Below the pieces are notes generated by a model, which was not told where the DNA came from, searched no databases, and saw nothing but the letters and a program-made list of their open reading frames with translations. 64,000 nt of DNA from Chionoecetes opilio (lineage: Eukaryota; Arthropoda; Malacostraca; Decapoda; Majidae), in assembly GCA_016584305.1 (NCBI GenBank), contig JACEEZ010022897.1:1-64000 (forward strand), read 5' to 3'. Below are positions 14,827 through 26,225 of the stretch, piece by piece. Within the stretch, counting starts at the first letter, position 1. Each line of letters begins with the position of its first letter. A program made the position numbers and the translations under genes.

Positions 14827-15190
14827 AATATTTATGACAGATTTGGTAAGTTGAGTAAATGTAAAAGGATTTAATATGAAGTGGTTGAAGGTGTAAAGCA
14901 CATCACTTGGAGGTGGTTTGGTCACAGCTATAGAAAAAATGACAATGTGAGTTGACTAAGAGAATTATGGGTTTAGGGGTTGTGGTGGGAACTATAGGAT
15001 GACTTCCATTAAATTTGGAAGACAGAGCACGAAAGTATGTCAGAGAAAAGAGCAAGAGAAGAATGAGAGGATAAGAGCATGCAAGGAGGGAATGCAAGGA
15101 TAGGAATAAATAAAGAATTTTCTGTTGCAGCCATCCCTTATTTGGTAAAGGTCAAGTATATCTGAAATACTGTGTGGTATGCTAACGACA
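14827..15190 (+). mobile_element. LINE C-terminal remnant
   Basis: The plus strand reads LEDRARKYVREKSKRRMRG, a stop, then EHARRECKDRNK, a stop, then a RIFCCSHPL-like piece. As recalled, this resembles the tail of an arthropod LINE ORF (VLEYVRERGE...RECLDR...LFCRGHPL), a family not otherwise seen here. Stops and missing upstream domains make it a relic. Confidence 0.55.
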
Positions 15191-15254
15191 CAAAATTTGC
15201 TTTCATTGATTATGGTGTTGGATGCCACCCCATGTAGAGTGGTTTTCCTATTTT

Positions 15255-18200
15255 TAAATACGGGAAAAAGAGCTACCCGTACTGCCCCTCCCAAAATTAC
15301 ATTATCCAGTTTCCCTTTGAAGTCCTGAATATTTTTTGCATTAATCACTTTTGCACAAGGTTGTTCCGGTTTTCTATCCTATACGGAAGCTGTTTTTTTT
15401 ATATCCCTCGCATGTTGTCCTTTTCAATTTCTTTCATGCCCTCTTGCACTTCTATCCCCACAAAACAATCTTCTCTATAAATTTTTCCAGCCCCTTTGAT
15501 GCTCTATACTATGCTATAAATCTCCCCTTTCTCTTCTTTTCTCAAGACTTGAGGGTTTCTTTAAAATCTTTTCATAAGTTAAATCCCCAGGTTGGACCCA
15601 TTTTTGGGGATGCTTTTTGTTTCCATCCCTATACCTTCTTTTATTGGTACCAAATCACTCCCGCATTTTCCCAAACCCTTTTGGTCGAATAAAAGATGTT
15701 TAAATTTCTTAAATCTCTCTTCATCCAAAATTTTGAATGCCATTCTTATTTTCCCTCAGCAACGGTATGTATCTCCTGTTTTGTTTTTATGCTTCTCAGG
15801 TGAAAATTGCCCTTTAATCCATACTCCCAGATCTTTTTCGCCCTGGTTTTTCCATTCTTTTTCCCCATCGAATATTTTCCCCTCTTGTCTCTTTTGCTAC
15901 TCCCCCATTTCCACACTTTACACTTTTGGATTAAACCCCCATTTCCCATATTTGACTCCATCTAAAAATTTTTATCTAGTCCTTTTGAAACCCCCGGTCC
16001 TCTTTACTTTCTACTTTTTTAGTTTTTAGCATCACAGCAAATAACTCATAAATTTTTCACTCCTTCGTCATATCATTTACTAGCCAAGAACACACTGGGC
16101 CAATACTGATCCTTGGGAAACCCCATTATCAAATCACCATTCCTGACTTTTGTCTTTTATTACTTTTTCTCATCTCTCTGTTGCTAAAAAAAGTCTTCCA
16201 TCCATTTCAGAAAACCCACCCTTAAATCCCCCTACAGTTCTACTTCCAAGCAGTCTCTTATGGGACCTTGCAATGCCTTTTTAGGTCCAATAAATGCAAC
16301 GCCCACCCTTTTTTTTCCTTTTCACACGATCACTTCGAGAAAAAGCTCAATGATTTGTTGTACGACATTCCTCCCAAAAACCCAAACGGCCACCTCGTGT
16401 TTTTTCTTTTAAATTTTTAAAACCATCTGTCCTTCACAATTTTTCACACTTTTTTCCACCACACTTGTTAATGAACGGCCCTTTAAATTTTAGTGGTTTT
16501 CTTGTCACCCTTTTGGGAAATTGGCACAATTTTGCTTTTTTTCCAATCAAGCGGCTTGCTCTCTTGGTGAAAACTCAATTTAAATATGTCATTTTTGTAG
16601 TTGGTTTTCTGCACTTTTCATTATCCCGTTCGACACTCCATCTGGACCCGGGGGTTTTTTCACATCTTGCTTTCCATTAGCCTTTTTACTTCCTTTTCGT
16701 CACTTTTTTGTTTTCCCTTTTATTTTTTTTGCTATTTTTTTTCGTTTTAAAATTTACTTCTCTTTTAAATAGTCTTAAACACTTTTTCATCACCTCGGCC
16801 TGTTGTAATGCACTTTATACACTATATGCCTTCACCTTCAGCTTATCTATTTCCTTTTTTTGTTTTCATTTTTTCCCTTTTAAAAATCTATAGAAATTTC
16901 GGTTTATTTTCCCTTTTTTTATTTTATTTCCCCTTTATAGTTACTTTCTTCTTCTCTTCGGGTTTACATATCTTTCTGTTGTTTTTTTACTTCCCCAAAG
17001 GTTTTTACCACCTTTTTCCTCCCAAATTCCCGTTTTTTCGTTTTTTAGTCTTGTAATTCCATTTTTGTTAAAAACCCTTCATTTTTTTTTTTTTGAAACT
17101 ATTTGGAACATAACTATTTTTTCCCTTTGGTGTAAATTTGGAGAACCATCCCATTTTTTTTGGGTACTCGGCGCATGGAAATTACTCCCGCTGTCTCTCC
17201 CAAGAATGTTTTTTAATCCGTCAAAGTCGCTTTTCCAAATTTTATCTCCTTTCTTTTGTTCTTCTTTCTCCCCCCCCTCTTTTGTATCATTTATTTTAAA
17301 TTAATAAGTACTGGTCGCTCTTTCCAAGTGGGCACTGTATTTTCTTTTTCTAATTTCTTCCGTTCTTTCGTCAAAAGTAATCTAATCTTGATGTTTTCCC
17401 ACCTCTGAAACATGTTTCTCTTTAAACACTGAGCATGTGTTTTCATTACCAAAACCAACAATGTACCCCCCAGAGTTTTCTCCTCCTTCAGTATACCTTC
17501 TTCCCACAAATTTTTTGCAGTTAAAAAACTCCCCTCAAAATTATTTCTCCATTTTCCCTCGTATCTTTAAAAATTTGCTTGTTCCTTTTATTCTCCATAC
17601 TCCTCTCTCCCCCCGGAATTTTTCTTGGTGGAATGATACGATTATAAGTCTTTTTCTTCCTTTTTTCACACCCAAATCTACCTTTAAAACCCGGGCCATT
17701 CCTTCTCCTTTCTCCCTTTTTTATACCACATCTTTCCTGTTAAAATCATTTCACAAACCCCCTTTTTTTGGTTTCGTTTCTCCCCCTTTTATATTGACCC
17801 TCCCCCCCCCTGGCTCCTCAGAAACCTCAGCTTCGTTTTTTCAGACCAATATTTTTGGTTTTTTGGCTCTAGGTAAAGTTTACTTTTTGTTAATGTTGCC
17901 TAGCCCATTTATATTTGTATACAATCCTGCCCCCCACTTCATTTTTCCCTTTTGGGCGTCTGCTCCACTTTCTTTTTAGATACCACTTCAGTTTTTTTGG
18001 GCCAAACTCCCAAAAGAATTTTTGTTTTTTCCTCTTCCGTCCTCAGTTGTTTTTTTCTTTTGGGTTCTTTAAACAGTACATTCAAAAATGGCTCTTTCTT
18101 CCTCATTCTATCTTTCTTATATTCTTCGTCTTTGCCTTTCCATGCCTTTAAAAATATATCTAGTGCGTTTTTGTGACCTAAAATTAACTTTTAAAGGGGG

Positions 18201-18960
18201 GGCCCCCCCCCTTCATATTTTCCTAAAATATTTCTCTTCTATTTCTTCTTCCTTTTGTATTTTCTTCTACTACTTTAAATATTTCTTTTGACCTTTTTTT
18301 TTCTTCCCCTTTTCCCCAAGTTTTTCTTGGGGACACTTTCTCCTTCAAACCAAAATGATGACACTTTCTTTTTTTCACCGTACTCTTAAGATTCTCCTTT
18401 TTTTTGATTACTTTGCTACATTTTTTTGGGCGATTTTTCTTTTCATTTTCTTGATCTTCTATTTTCTGCCTAAGTTTTTTCTTTTTCTTTTTCCTGTTCT
18501 ATCTGCCAGTTTTTTTTTCATCTTTTTATTTCCTTTGGTCATTTTTCCATTTCTTTTGTACAGATACATTTCACATGCTTTTTCTCAACCTTTTTATCGT
18601 CTTGCTTTCGTTTTGTTCGTCCACCTATTTTCAAAAAAAATTATCTTTTTCAATAGTACACTGCTTTTTTAATTTTCAAGTTTATCCCTTATTTTATGAC
18701 AATATTTTCCATTATACAATCTTCTCTGGGTTTGCTTTCATCCCAATATGTCCTTTTCATTGCTGTTGAAGCCATGAATGGGGTCCCAGCTGGCCCCCGC
18801 TGATCCCCATTTTTTTCTTTTTTAATTTTATTTCACTTCCACTACTTATCATTTTTTAGGGAAAAGTTTGGAACGGGGGCATTTAAAATCCAACCCTAAC
18901 CCATAGGACTTAATCTTCACTTATCTACGGGGTTGGGGGTCCGCATTCCCCAGCGGGGTC
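15255..18960 (-). mobile_element. LINE-A, longest copy, antisense and noisy
   Basis: The minus strand reads, from 3' end to 5': NAKNIQDFKGKLDN near 15300, the C-terminal region, VNDM (16060-16083), LDLK (about 16285), PGPDGVS (about 16635-16655) and the endonuclease end at 17285-17340 (complement of the start of the 40-kb units). It then continues upstream to about 18960, beyond the truncation point of those units, into a Lys/Arg-rich part. The frame is broken by many homopolymer differences. The T-rich plus-strand ORFs across it are antisense shadows. Confidence 0.75.
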
Positions 18961-19002
18961 CAATTGTTTGGGAGCCTTCCTCCGCGGCTGTTTTTAAAAT
19001 CC

Positions 19003-19652
19003 GTGGTGTGTGTGTGTTTTTTACCTAGTTGATTTACCCATTGTAACATACAGGAAAAAAGCTATGCTCGTACTTCCCCCTCTCCAATCTACTATTATCC
19101 AGTTTTCCCTTTTAAGTCCCGATTCTTTCCGCTTTTTAAACACTTTTGCTCAAGGTTGTTCCAGGCCTATGCTTCTCTACGGGAAACGTATTTTTTTATA
19201 TCCCTCTTTCATGTTTTTCCTTTTCATTTCTTCTCATGACCTTTGTACTTTTGTCTCCCACACAAAAAGATAATTTTTATCAATTTTTTCCGACCCCTTA
19301 GCCTCTATACACTGCTATAAAAACTCCCCTTTTCTTCTTTTCTAAATGTTGGGAGTTTTTGTCTTGAAGTCTTTTTTCATAGTTAAATCTCTCAGGCTTG
19401 GGGGCCTTTTTGTGGCTGCTCTTTGTATTCTCTCGATCTTCCTTATAGTCCTTCTTTTTTATGTGTGTGCCAAATCCTGTCGCTATTCCACCTTGGTTCG
19501 TCGAGAGATGTTGTTGATTTCTTGATCATCGTTCTCAGATATTTGTGATGCATTCTTATATCCTCAGACTGGTAGTGTATCTCCTGTGATTTGTTTGTTA
19601 TGCTTCTTCTGGTGACAAATTGTCTTAATTTTATCTCGATCTTTTTCGCCTG
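19003..19652 (-). mobile_element. LINE-A 3' fragment, antisense
   Basis: It begins at a (GT)n/TTACCTAGTT tail (19003-19030), the complement of the aactaggtaaatacacac 3' end seen at 40.3, 42.5 and 44.8 kb. It extends into the region equivalent to NLSPEKH near 19610. It is cut at 19653 by the long (GT)n array that belongs to the next LINE-A copy. Confidence 0.8.
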
Positions 19653-19705
<53 letters not shown>

Positions 19706-19882
19706 CGTGCGTGGCGTGCGTGGTGCGTGCGTGCGTGGCGTGCGTGCGTGCGTGTCGTGGTGCGTGGCGTGTGTGCGTGCGTGGTGCGTGCGTGCGTTGC
19801 GTGTGTGTGCGTGCGTGCGTGCGTTGGGTGCGTGCGTGTGTGCGTGCGTGCGTGGTGCGTGCGTGCGTGCGTGCGTGCGTGG

Positions 19883-19918
<36 letters not shown>

Positions 19919-19969
19919 TGGTGCGTGCGTGCGTGCGTGCGTGGTGGGTGCGTGGTGTGTGTGTGGTTG

Positions 19970-20000
<31 letters not shown>

Positions 20001-20011
20001 TGTGTGTTGTG

Positions 20012-20090
<79 letters not shown>

Positions 20091-20161
20091 GTGTGTGTGT
20101 GTGTGTGGTGTGTGTGTGTGTGTGCGCGGCGCGCGCGCGCGCGCGCGTGCGTGTGTGTGTG

Positions 20162-20209
<48 letters not shown>
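19653..20209. repeat. 560-bp (GT)n / (GTGC)n compound microsatellite
   Basis: GT runs with a central block of GTGCGTGC units (about 19700-19955) and a short GC run (about 20125-20148). Poly-Cys/Val frames on one strand and His/Thr frames on the other are artefacts of the repeat. Confidence 0.97.
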
Positions 20210-20211
<2 letters not shown>

Positions 20212-20415
20212 TCATCAAGTCGTGATTAACAAGAAAAGAGCTCAGCTCGTACTGTCCCGTCTCCAAACTACTATCATCCAGTTTTGCTTTGAAGTCATGA
20301 ATATTCTTGTCATGTACCACATCCTTATCCAGGTTATTCCAGTTTAATTAATTTGTATGGGAAGCTTTACTTCTTGATATCTTCTTGCGTGTGGTCCTCT
20401 TCAACTTCTTCCAAT
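20210..20415 (-). mobile_element. LINE-A 3' terminal fragment, antisense
   Basis: The minus strand contains gagacgggacagtacgagct and reads a degraded HDFKAKLD near 20290, matching the QDFKGKLD end of LINE-A. The (GT)n array sits exactly where its (CA)n tail should be. Confidence 0.8.
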
Positions 20416-20932
20416 CAATCAATCAATCATCGGGGGCATACGCCGGGGGGTGCGTCGCCTGGCCCACCCTACGACGCCACTCCCATGGGTCACCACGCAC
20501 GAGTTCCCATGCAGGCTCCTTTCCCATACCAAGCAACTCTCGACAGGAAACATCAACTTGCCCCAGCCACGAGCGTTGCGAGCGCCTCATGGCCTCCTCC
20601 ACGCCAGATTGTTTGTTACAGATACAACCCGAAGGGAAGGATCAGTTTGAGTGTAGCGTGCCACATGCCCATATAGCCGAAGTTGCCGCTGACGGACTAT
20701 GCAGGTAATAGGCCTCGATTCAGTCTCACAGTGCAATCACTGATTTGACACGTAATCATACCAGCGATACTTCATGATTCTGCAAAGACACTTATTACCA
20801 AAGGCATCACTTCGTCTCTTCAAGTCGCTATTTAGTGTCCATGTCTCACAACCATAGAGTAAGACAGGGATCAGAAGCGACTTGAAGATCCGGATATTTG
20901 TCCTCCTACACAGGTACCGATAACGCCAAATA
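20416..20932 (-). pseudogene. LINE-R (RTE-like) reverse transcriptase C-terminal part
   Basis: The minus strand reads RYRYLCRRTNIRIFKSLLIP, then VLLYGCETWTLNSDLKRR, KCLCRIMKYRWYDYVSNQ and PITCIVRQRQLRLYG. This is the classic region after the catalytic palm in RTE-like LINE polymerases (LLYG-ETWTL, RIM-YRW-D-VSN, RQLRLYGH). A stop follows the VSNQ motif. T1-b is inserted at its upstream edge (20933). The element continues at 21736-22525. The 3' end is short and its junction with the LINE-A scrap at 20416 is marked by (caat)n. Confidence 0.75.
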
Positions 20933-21735
20933 TAGGGAGGTCCCGTTATACGAGCATTCGATATACGAGAATCCGATGATACGAGATGTGTAAATTAGGG
21001 TCTATTTTCAATATACGAGATTGAAAATCCAATGCTACGACATTCAAACTGGGGTGAGTAAAATTACCAAGTTATTTACTAAAGTAAATTACAAGTTATT
21101 TACTAAAGTAAATTACAAGTTATTTACTAAAATTATAGTCATTTACTGACTATATGATTTTACCTAAGGTTGTACGATTATAATCAATCTGACAATATGA
21201 TAATTCTGGTGGCTCGGTACGACAATGTGGCCTACAAAAATTCACAACCCTGGACGATGTAAATGATTCAGATGCGCAGAGACGAGTTTGTGGGCAGTGG
21301 AAGAGGTCTGCGCACCCCTCCCTTGTCCCTTACCTACCCTACCCTCTCGAGTCTAGTGTATCACGCGGCGTCCCCAAGAGTACATACGTCTTTGTTGCTT
21401 GTATGTATTGTGCCTTGTGAGTCGATTTTAGTGATTTGCTGGTTTAATTAATGTGCTTATTGTGACTTATTTGTGCTCTGTCCTACTGTCCTGTCACACT
21501 CTTAATTCAGTGTTTTGTGTGGTGGTGTGGTGGTGTGGTGGTGCGGTATATAGAGCTATTTTGGAGTTTGAGAGATTGTTGTTTTTAGTTTATTTTTAGC
21601 TTGAAAACCATGTTTTTTTTTTGTGTGTTTTGTATTGATGGGGTCCTGGACCAAACCATATTACATAGTATGTGTTCGTTCGAGTTTCACTTTACGAGTA
21701 GCCAGTGGAACCTAACTGCTCGTATTGGGACTCCG
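20933..21735 (+). mobile_element. Tigger T1 copy b, internally deleted
   Basis: It starts tagggaggtcccgttatacg and ends ctgctcgtattgggactcc. The left 600 bp match T1-a closely, then the transposase region is missing and the right terminal 130 bp follow. It is inserted in LINE-R. Confidence 0.88.
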
Positions 21736-22525
21736 TATCGTTTGAGCGAGTTCATAAAACGTGGGCTATGCAATCGCTTAAGCTTATTGCATGCCCGCCA
21801 TATTTGGAGTCGCACTAAGGTATGTAAAACTTCACGTCATGAAAGGCTGTTTCATCTAGTAAGCCTCCAAACACCTGGATCCAAACACAAAGTTCTGGAG
21901 TCAGGAGACCTCATGTCTCAGGCTTTGTCCTCAGCACGCCGATCTCCCAACCTTCCGACTCAGCAAAGAATTACCTGCATCATCAGAAAAACAAGACAGA
22001 TTTTGTGTTGCCGGATCTCCAAATCCCTTGATACCCTTTGCCCAATACCCAGTCCATACAGGAAAGTTATGCAGGATGACCCTCCTCACCGTATTCACAG
22101 GAAAAAAGTGGTACCCTAATTCACAGCACTCTCAGTCCAGAGTACAGACATCATCAAACAATAGTTCTTGCAGAATCCCGCGAAGTCGCAGAAAATCCCA
22201 GAGTGACTCACGATGAACTGAGTCAAACATAGCCTTCTGAGATCTTCAAGCCTTCTTGAGATCACATAGGCTGCAGCATCCCCTGTCGAAACTCACGTCG
22301 GCATTCCACCAGGACACGAAGCGCAAGGATATGGTCCGTTGTTGACTTACCAAGCGTGAACCCAGACTGCTGAGGTCTCTGATGCTTCAGCAGATGGCTG
22401 CGGATCTGTGTTAGCAATAGATGGGCAAGCACCTTGCCTGGCACACTGAGCGATGTAATACCACGGTAATTGTTGCAGTCCTGGCAGTCCTCTTTCCCTT
22501 CCGGATAGGAACGACCATTCATCCA
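21736..22525 (-). pseudogene. LINE-R (RTE-like) reverse transcriptase, central part
   Basis: The minus strand reads CNNYRGITSLSVPGKVLAHL, LLKHQRPQQSGFTLGKSTTD and HILALRVLVECRREFRQGML near 22270-22480. These are conserved blocks of an RTE-type RT (NYRGI, Q-GF--G-ST-D). A degraded FSDDA (FADD-like catalytic box) lies near 21970 and VFGGLLDET near 21860. Stops and frame changes separate the blocks. Before T1-b inserted it joined the stretch 20416-20932. It is cut upstream by a LINE-A fragment at 22526. Confidence 0.7.
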
Positions 22526-22725
22526 ATGACCTCTCGTATCTCTCGTCCCACAAAAACAAATCCTATCTATCAAATCCATCCAGTCCCTTGGAAACCCTGA
22601 ACACATTAATCAGATCACCTCATCCTTCTCTTCTCTAGGTTGAAAGATTCCATTTTGAGTCTTTCCTCCTACGATATTTTTTTTAACTTGGGACCATCCT
22701 CGTTGCCGCCCTCTGTATTCTTTCA

Positions 22726-22735
<10 letters not shown>
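22526..22735 (-). mobile_element. LINE-A/B fragment, antisense
   Basis: The minus strand reads KIERIQRAAT near 22710 and DRICFCGTRDTRGH near 22530-22580. This is the segment between the conserved IERIQRAATKM and DDxSxRGHEKK of LINE-A. It continues beyond T7 at 24407-24514. Confidence 0.75.
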
Positions 22736-22818
<83 letters not shown>

Positions 22819-22846
22819 ATTATATATATATATACGTATATATATA
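22733..22846. repeat. (TA)n microsatellite
   Basis: A TA run at the left junction of T7. Confidence 0.95.
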
Positions 22847-23157
22847 CAGACATGCCCTCTGTTTTCGAACATATTCGTCCCAAAGTGTTCTAAAACCGAA
22901 TTGTTCTAAAACCGACACATTTTTCCATAAAAAACAATATAAAATGGATTAATCTGTTCTGACCCCAAAAATAAAGACTTTTTTTACCTTTTTAACTGTA
23001 TTTCATGCATAAATATGCCTATAAATGCAATGTAATATTATATTATAACATACCAGTTGAATAAAGAATAAAGTTACAAATAAGAAAGACATAAGACACC
23101 ATGTCCCATGGTGGCTTATGGAATAAAAAAAATGGAAGAAATAATGGTAAATTTTTA

Positions 23158-23690
23158 CACTAGGTCCGAAATTCCCTACACAATTGGGACTATGGTTTCT
23201 GTTTACCTTAATGAATTCTAAGAGCATTCTCTCTATGAACTTCCGTCGCAAATCACTAATTTCGGAGATATAAGAAGTTTTTAATAGGAAGGAGTGCATA
23301 GGAGATATGAAAATTAAACTAACCTAACCCCCCTTTTGCCACTCACTCAACTAACTAACCAACCTAACCTAACCTAACCTAACCTAACCTAACCTAACTA
23401 ACACTAACCTAACCTATCCTAACCTAATCCAACGCTTTAACCTCCTAACTAAAGCCAATCTACATTAAAAAAGTGTACGCGATAAGGGAAAACAGAGGCG
23501 ATGCAGGTCACAAGAGGAAGAAGAGTGAGGCGCTCGTAAACACTTGTCTCTCGCCTCCCTATGAACAACATGTCATTATCTCCAAAAGTAATGATTTGTG
23601 ACGGAAGCTCATTGAAAGAATGTTTCCTAGAATCCAATAAGGTAAACAGAAACCACACTCCCAATTGTGTACCGTAGATAACACTTTTGT
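23158..23690. repeat. Inverted arms inside T7
   Basis: Left arm 23158-23275 (ccctacacaattgggactat) is the reverse complement, with differences, of right arm 23577-23690 (actcccaattgtgtaccgta). Read outward, both arms encode a TQLGxWFLFTLxxSxxxSxN-like peptide. A piece of the same sequence is in T6 at 51185-51262. Confidence 0.75.
23356..23432. repeat. Interstitial (AACCT)n, telomere-like
   Basis: Seven perfect AACCT units (23361-23395) and several imperfect ones around them. The complement TTAGG is the ancestral arthropod telomere unit. Confidence 0.8.
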
Positions 23691-24406
23691 CGCCAGGTGC
23701 AATTATGTTGGCAGCCGCCAAATATTACGAATGATAGCATCACTACTGATGTGTGTGTGCCATTGAAGATGATACACAGTAGTTTATATCATGACTGTAT
23801 AATCTACTCTGTTTCAGTGTTGTTTTATGCTTTGTATCTGCAACTATATACGGTTTCAAATTTCGCTACTAGTTTTTTTTTTCGGGCGACGACAACGGCG
23901 GAAGGACACTCAGAACATACCTTAGTGTTGGTCGCCACTCTGGTAATATTTTTGTAATTTGTTCATTTATAGCCATAATATGACATAGATGAAGACACAA
24001 AATGACACACTCTCCAGATAGCCCCTTCTAACCTTCTGAAATCATGGAGGTAGAAATGTACATATTAACGCCACCATACGTCTATAAATCGAAGAAAAAA
24101 AGTTATCTTGGCGACTTTAGTGTTATCTACGGTAGGGAGTTTCGGTCCAAGTGTAAAATAATACCGAAATAATGCACAACACAAGAAAAATCATAAAAAT
24201 CAAAGAACAGTTCGTATCGGATGTTTACTGAGTGAGGGCCGCGGCGTGACAGACGGCAGTCGCGCACACTTGCCAAGTAGCTTGTTCGGCAACCGAGTTA
24301 TCGTACAGCAACCAGTGCAATTATGAGTTTGAAATTCTATTCGTGAACCGATTTGTTCGAAAAGGGAGATTTCCGAAACCCGAGGTTTGACTGTATATAT
24401 ATGTAT

Positions 24407-24514
24407 ATATTATGCGGCAACCAAACCACTGCTGCATATTCCAATCTTGGTTGAATCATTGATACAATCAGCTTTTTCATAATCTCATCCAAATAAGCAA
24501 ACCCCACCCTTATA
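24407..24514 (-). mobile_element. LINE-A/B fragment, antisense (continues 22526-22735)
   Basis: The minus strand reads LDEIMKKLIVSMIQPRLEYA then AVVW, matching LDEEMIKKLITSLIRPRLEYA of LINE-A. It lies directly upstream of KIERIQ on the other side of T7, so T7 inserted into this LINE. Confidence 0.75.
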
Positions 24515-24733
24515 CAGTACCCTCCCGAGTTTGGCGCTTCCTTTCTTCACATGGCATAGCGCTAAACTCGAGGATCGCGAAACTCGGGTATTGAAAACAC
24601 TGTAAAATGCTTATTTACTCCGGTTTCAAGGTGTACCTACCATATTTTACTGATTATAAGACACCTTTTCCCCAAAAAAATACCCTGTAAATACCCCGCG
24701 AAACTCGCATAACGTGAAACTCGGGAGGGTATG
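24515..24733. mobile_element. T8 pogo-like MITE (about 220 bp)
   Basis: The left end cagtaccctcccgagttt and right end aaactcgggagggtatg are inverted. The word aactcg repeats in both termini. There is no ORF. Confidence 0.75.
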
Positions 24734-24864
24734 TATGTGGAAATTTTGTCACAAACATTTATTTATTAGAGTCTTACCAAAGACTATCTATACAGTAAAA
24801 CCCTTATAACTCGGCACTGTATAACTCGGAATTTGATATAACTCGGCAAGGCAAGGACAAAGAT

Positions 24865-25233
24865 TTTTTCTTTTTCTTTCTTTTTTTTTTCTTTTTTACA
24901 TCTATGCCTATAGCGCATGTAGGCAGTGAGCTCCAGGGGTGGGGGTGGTAGGCCCTGGAGGCTCAATCGAGGGCTGTGATGGTTGGCCCTCGCCCGTGGT
25001 GGCACAGGCAGGATTCTTATAGTGACGCCTGTAATTAGAGGCTCATGCGCCCCCCTGTGTCCTCCCATGCACTCACAGTCGAATGTAGAGTTAATGGACA
25101 GGGCATGTGGGTGTTCTTAGGCCACTCGACAGTGCAGAAAGATTTCAAGTGGCTTTATGGATCTCACTCGGGATCGAAGTCGGGTTTTCGAGAAAGCCAC
25201 TCGGAGACGCTAACCACTCTGCTACCGCCTCCC
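24865..25233 (-). mobile_element. SINE S1 inside T2-b
   Basis: It has the same body and tRNA-like head as at 8042-8703 and sits at the same position within T2. Its tail is a short poly(T)/CTTT tract on the plus strand instead of (CA)n. A-box-like ggtagcagagtggttagcgt is on the minus strand near 25225. Confidence 0.8.
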
Positions 25234-25920
25234 CTAAACTGCATCTCTTGGTTTTCACTCGGCATATCATGCCCTCACAACCTCTTGTGTGAACATGTAA
25301 AAAGAAAGTTGGCAAAAAATAATGTATCTCGGCATATTGAAGTTATAACTGCATCTCTTTGCTTACACTCGGCATATCCTCAGTCGCATAAAGTCGCGTT
25401 TTTGTCCTTTTGACCCTTTCCTGCAGGCTCAGGTTCTTCAATTTCATTCCCTTCCTGCTGGAGACACCCTTGCATGATGGAGCTGACATCTTGAAATACA
25501 GTGCTGTATGATGTAATCCCAAAACACGTAAAATAGGTGGCAAAGTAAAGCAAAGGTCAGGAACCAGCTTGTAGGCTGTCAGCTACTGAGCCGTGTTTAT
25601 GTCGTCCAAGCACCGTCTTGGATACGAATTCCGTTTTTTTGTCGAAATTGAAAAAGGATTAGTTTGGCAGTTTCTACTTCAAAAACACAGCTAGCTTGGT
25701 AGGAGCCGAAATAATAAACAATGCAAAAAATTGCAAACAATATCACAAAGTAGTATAACACACATTTCAGCAAGTGTTATTGGATTGGGATTCGTAATCC
25801 AAGACGGTGCTTGGACGACAAAAACACGGCTCAGCCTACGCGCTGGTACCCGACCTTTGCTTTACTTTGGCACCTATTTTATGTGTTTTGGGATTATATC
25901 ATACAGTACTGTATATCAAG

Positions 25921-26079
25921 ATGTCAGCAAGGGTGTCTCCAGCAGGAAGGGAATGAAATTGAAGAGCCTGAGCCTGCAGGAAAAGGTGAAAGTGCTGGCA
26001 AGGATGGATGCAGGTGCGTCAATGCATGCTATTTGTGCTAGTTTGATATCAAATCCAGCACATTCTACCCGTTCACTGA
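25921..26079 (+). pseudogene. T2 HTH exon remnant, copy b
   Basis: The ATG at 25921 is followed by a deletion of about 10 bases relative to T2-a (atgtcagc joins aagggtgtc), which shifts the frame. The next frame reads GVSSRKGMKLKSLSLQEKVK and VLARMDAGASMHAICA, then a TAG-containing junction. The splice donor of the other copies (TG|GTAAGTG) is changed here to TGATAAGTG, so this exon could no longer be spliced. It is a CENP-B/psq-type DNA-binding domain fragment without a catalytic core. The inverted partner arm is at about 25413-25500. Confidence 0.75.
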
Positions 26080-26225
26080 TAAGTGTAGTTTTTATGCTTT
26101 TTTTTTTTTTTTTTTTTTAACCCATATCAGAGGATATCAGAGGAGGACATCGCATAACTGGGCACATTGAATAACTCGGCAAGGGCCAGAGCCCCTATCA
26201 TGCTGAGTTATAAGGGTTTTACTTC

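Larger units (their letters stand above)
22847..24394. mobile_element. T7 pogo-like non-autonomous element with inverted arms
   Basis: The left end is cagacatgccctctgttttc. The right end, cccgaggtttgactg, is its imperfect inverse. AAAACCGA repeats 16 bp apart in the left terminus. It holds a pair of inverted arms (23158-23275 / 23577-23690) and an (AACCT)n tract. It interrupts an antisense LINE-A/B fragment. There is no transposase-like ORF. Confidence 0.7.
24793..26223 (+). mobile_element. T2 element, copy b, with SINE and palindrome
   Basis: It starts cagtaaaacccttataactc and ends gagttataagggttttact. The layout matches T2-a: SINE S1 at about 24865-25233 (minus), palindrome arms about 25413-25640 and 25795-25985, and an HTH exon at 25921. 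A foldback element abuts its right end. Confidence 0.9.

Noticed and set aside
15351..18769. Many Phe/Leu/Ser-rich plus-strand frames resembling membrane proteins
   Set aside because: They are the antisense of a purine-rich LINE-A ORF; the minus strand shows the LINE motifs.
19591..20347. Long Cys/Val-rich and His/Thr-rich frames on both strands
   Set aside because: They are translations of a (GT)n/(GTGC)n array, open in all frames because the repeat has no stops.
23449..23721. 90-codon minus-strand frame as a host gene
   Set aside because: It lies on an inverted arm of T7 and recurs in T6, so it is transposon-borne; reported as a finding instead.
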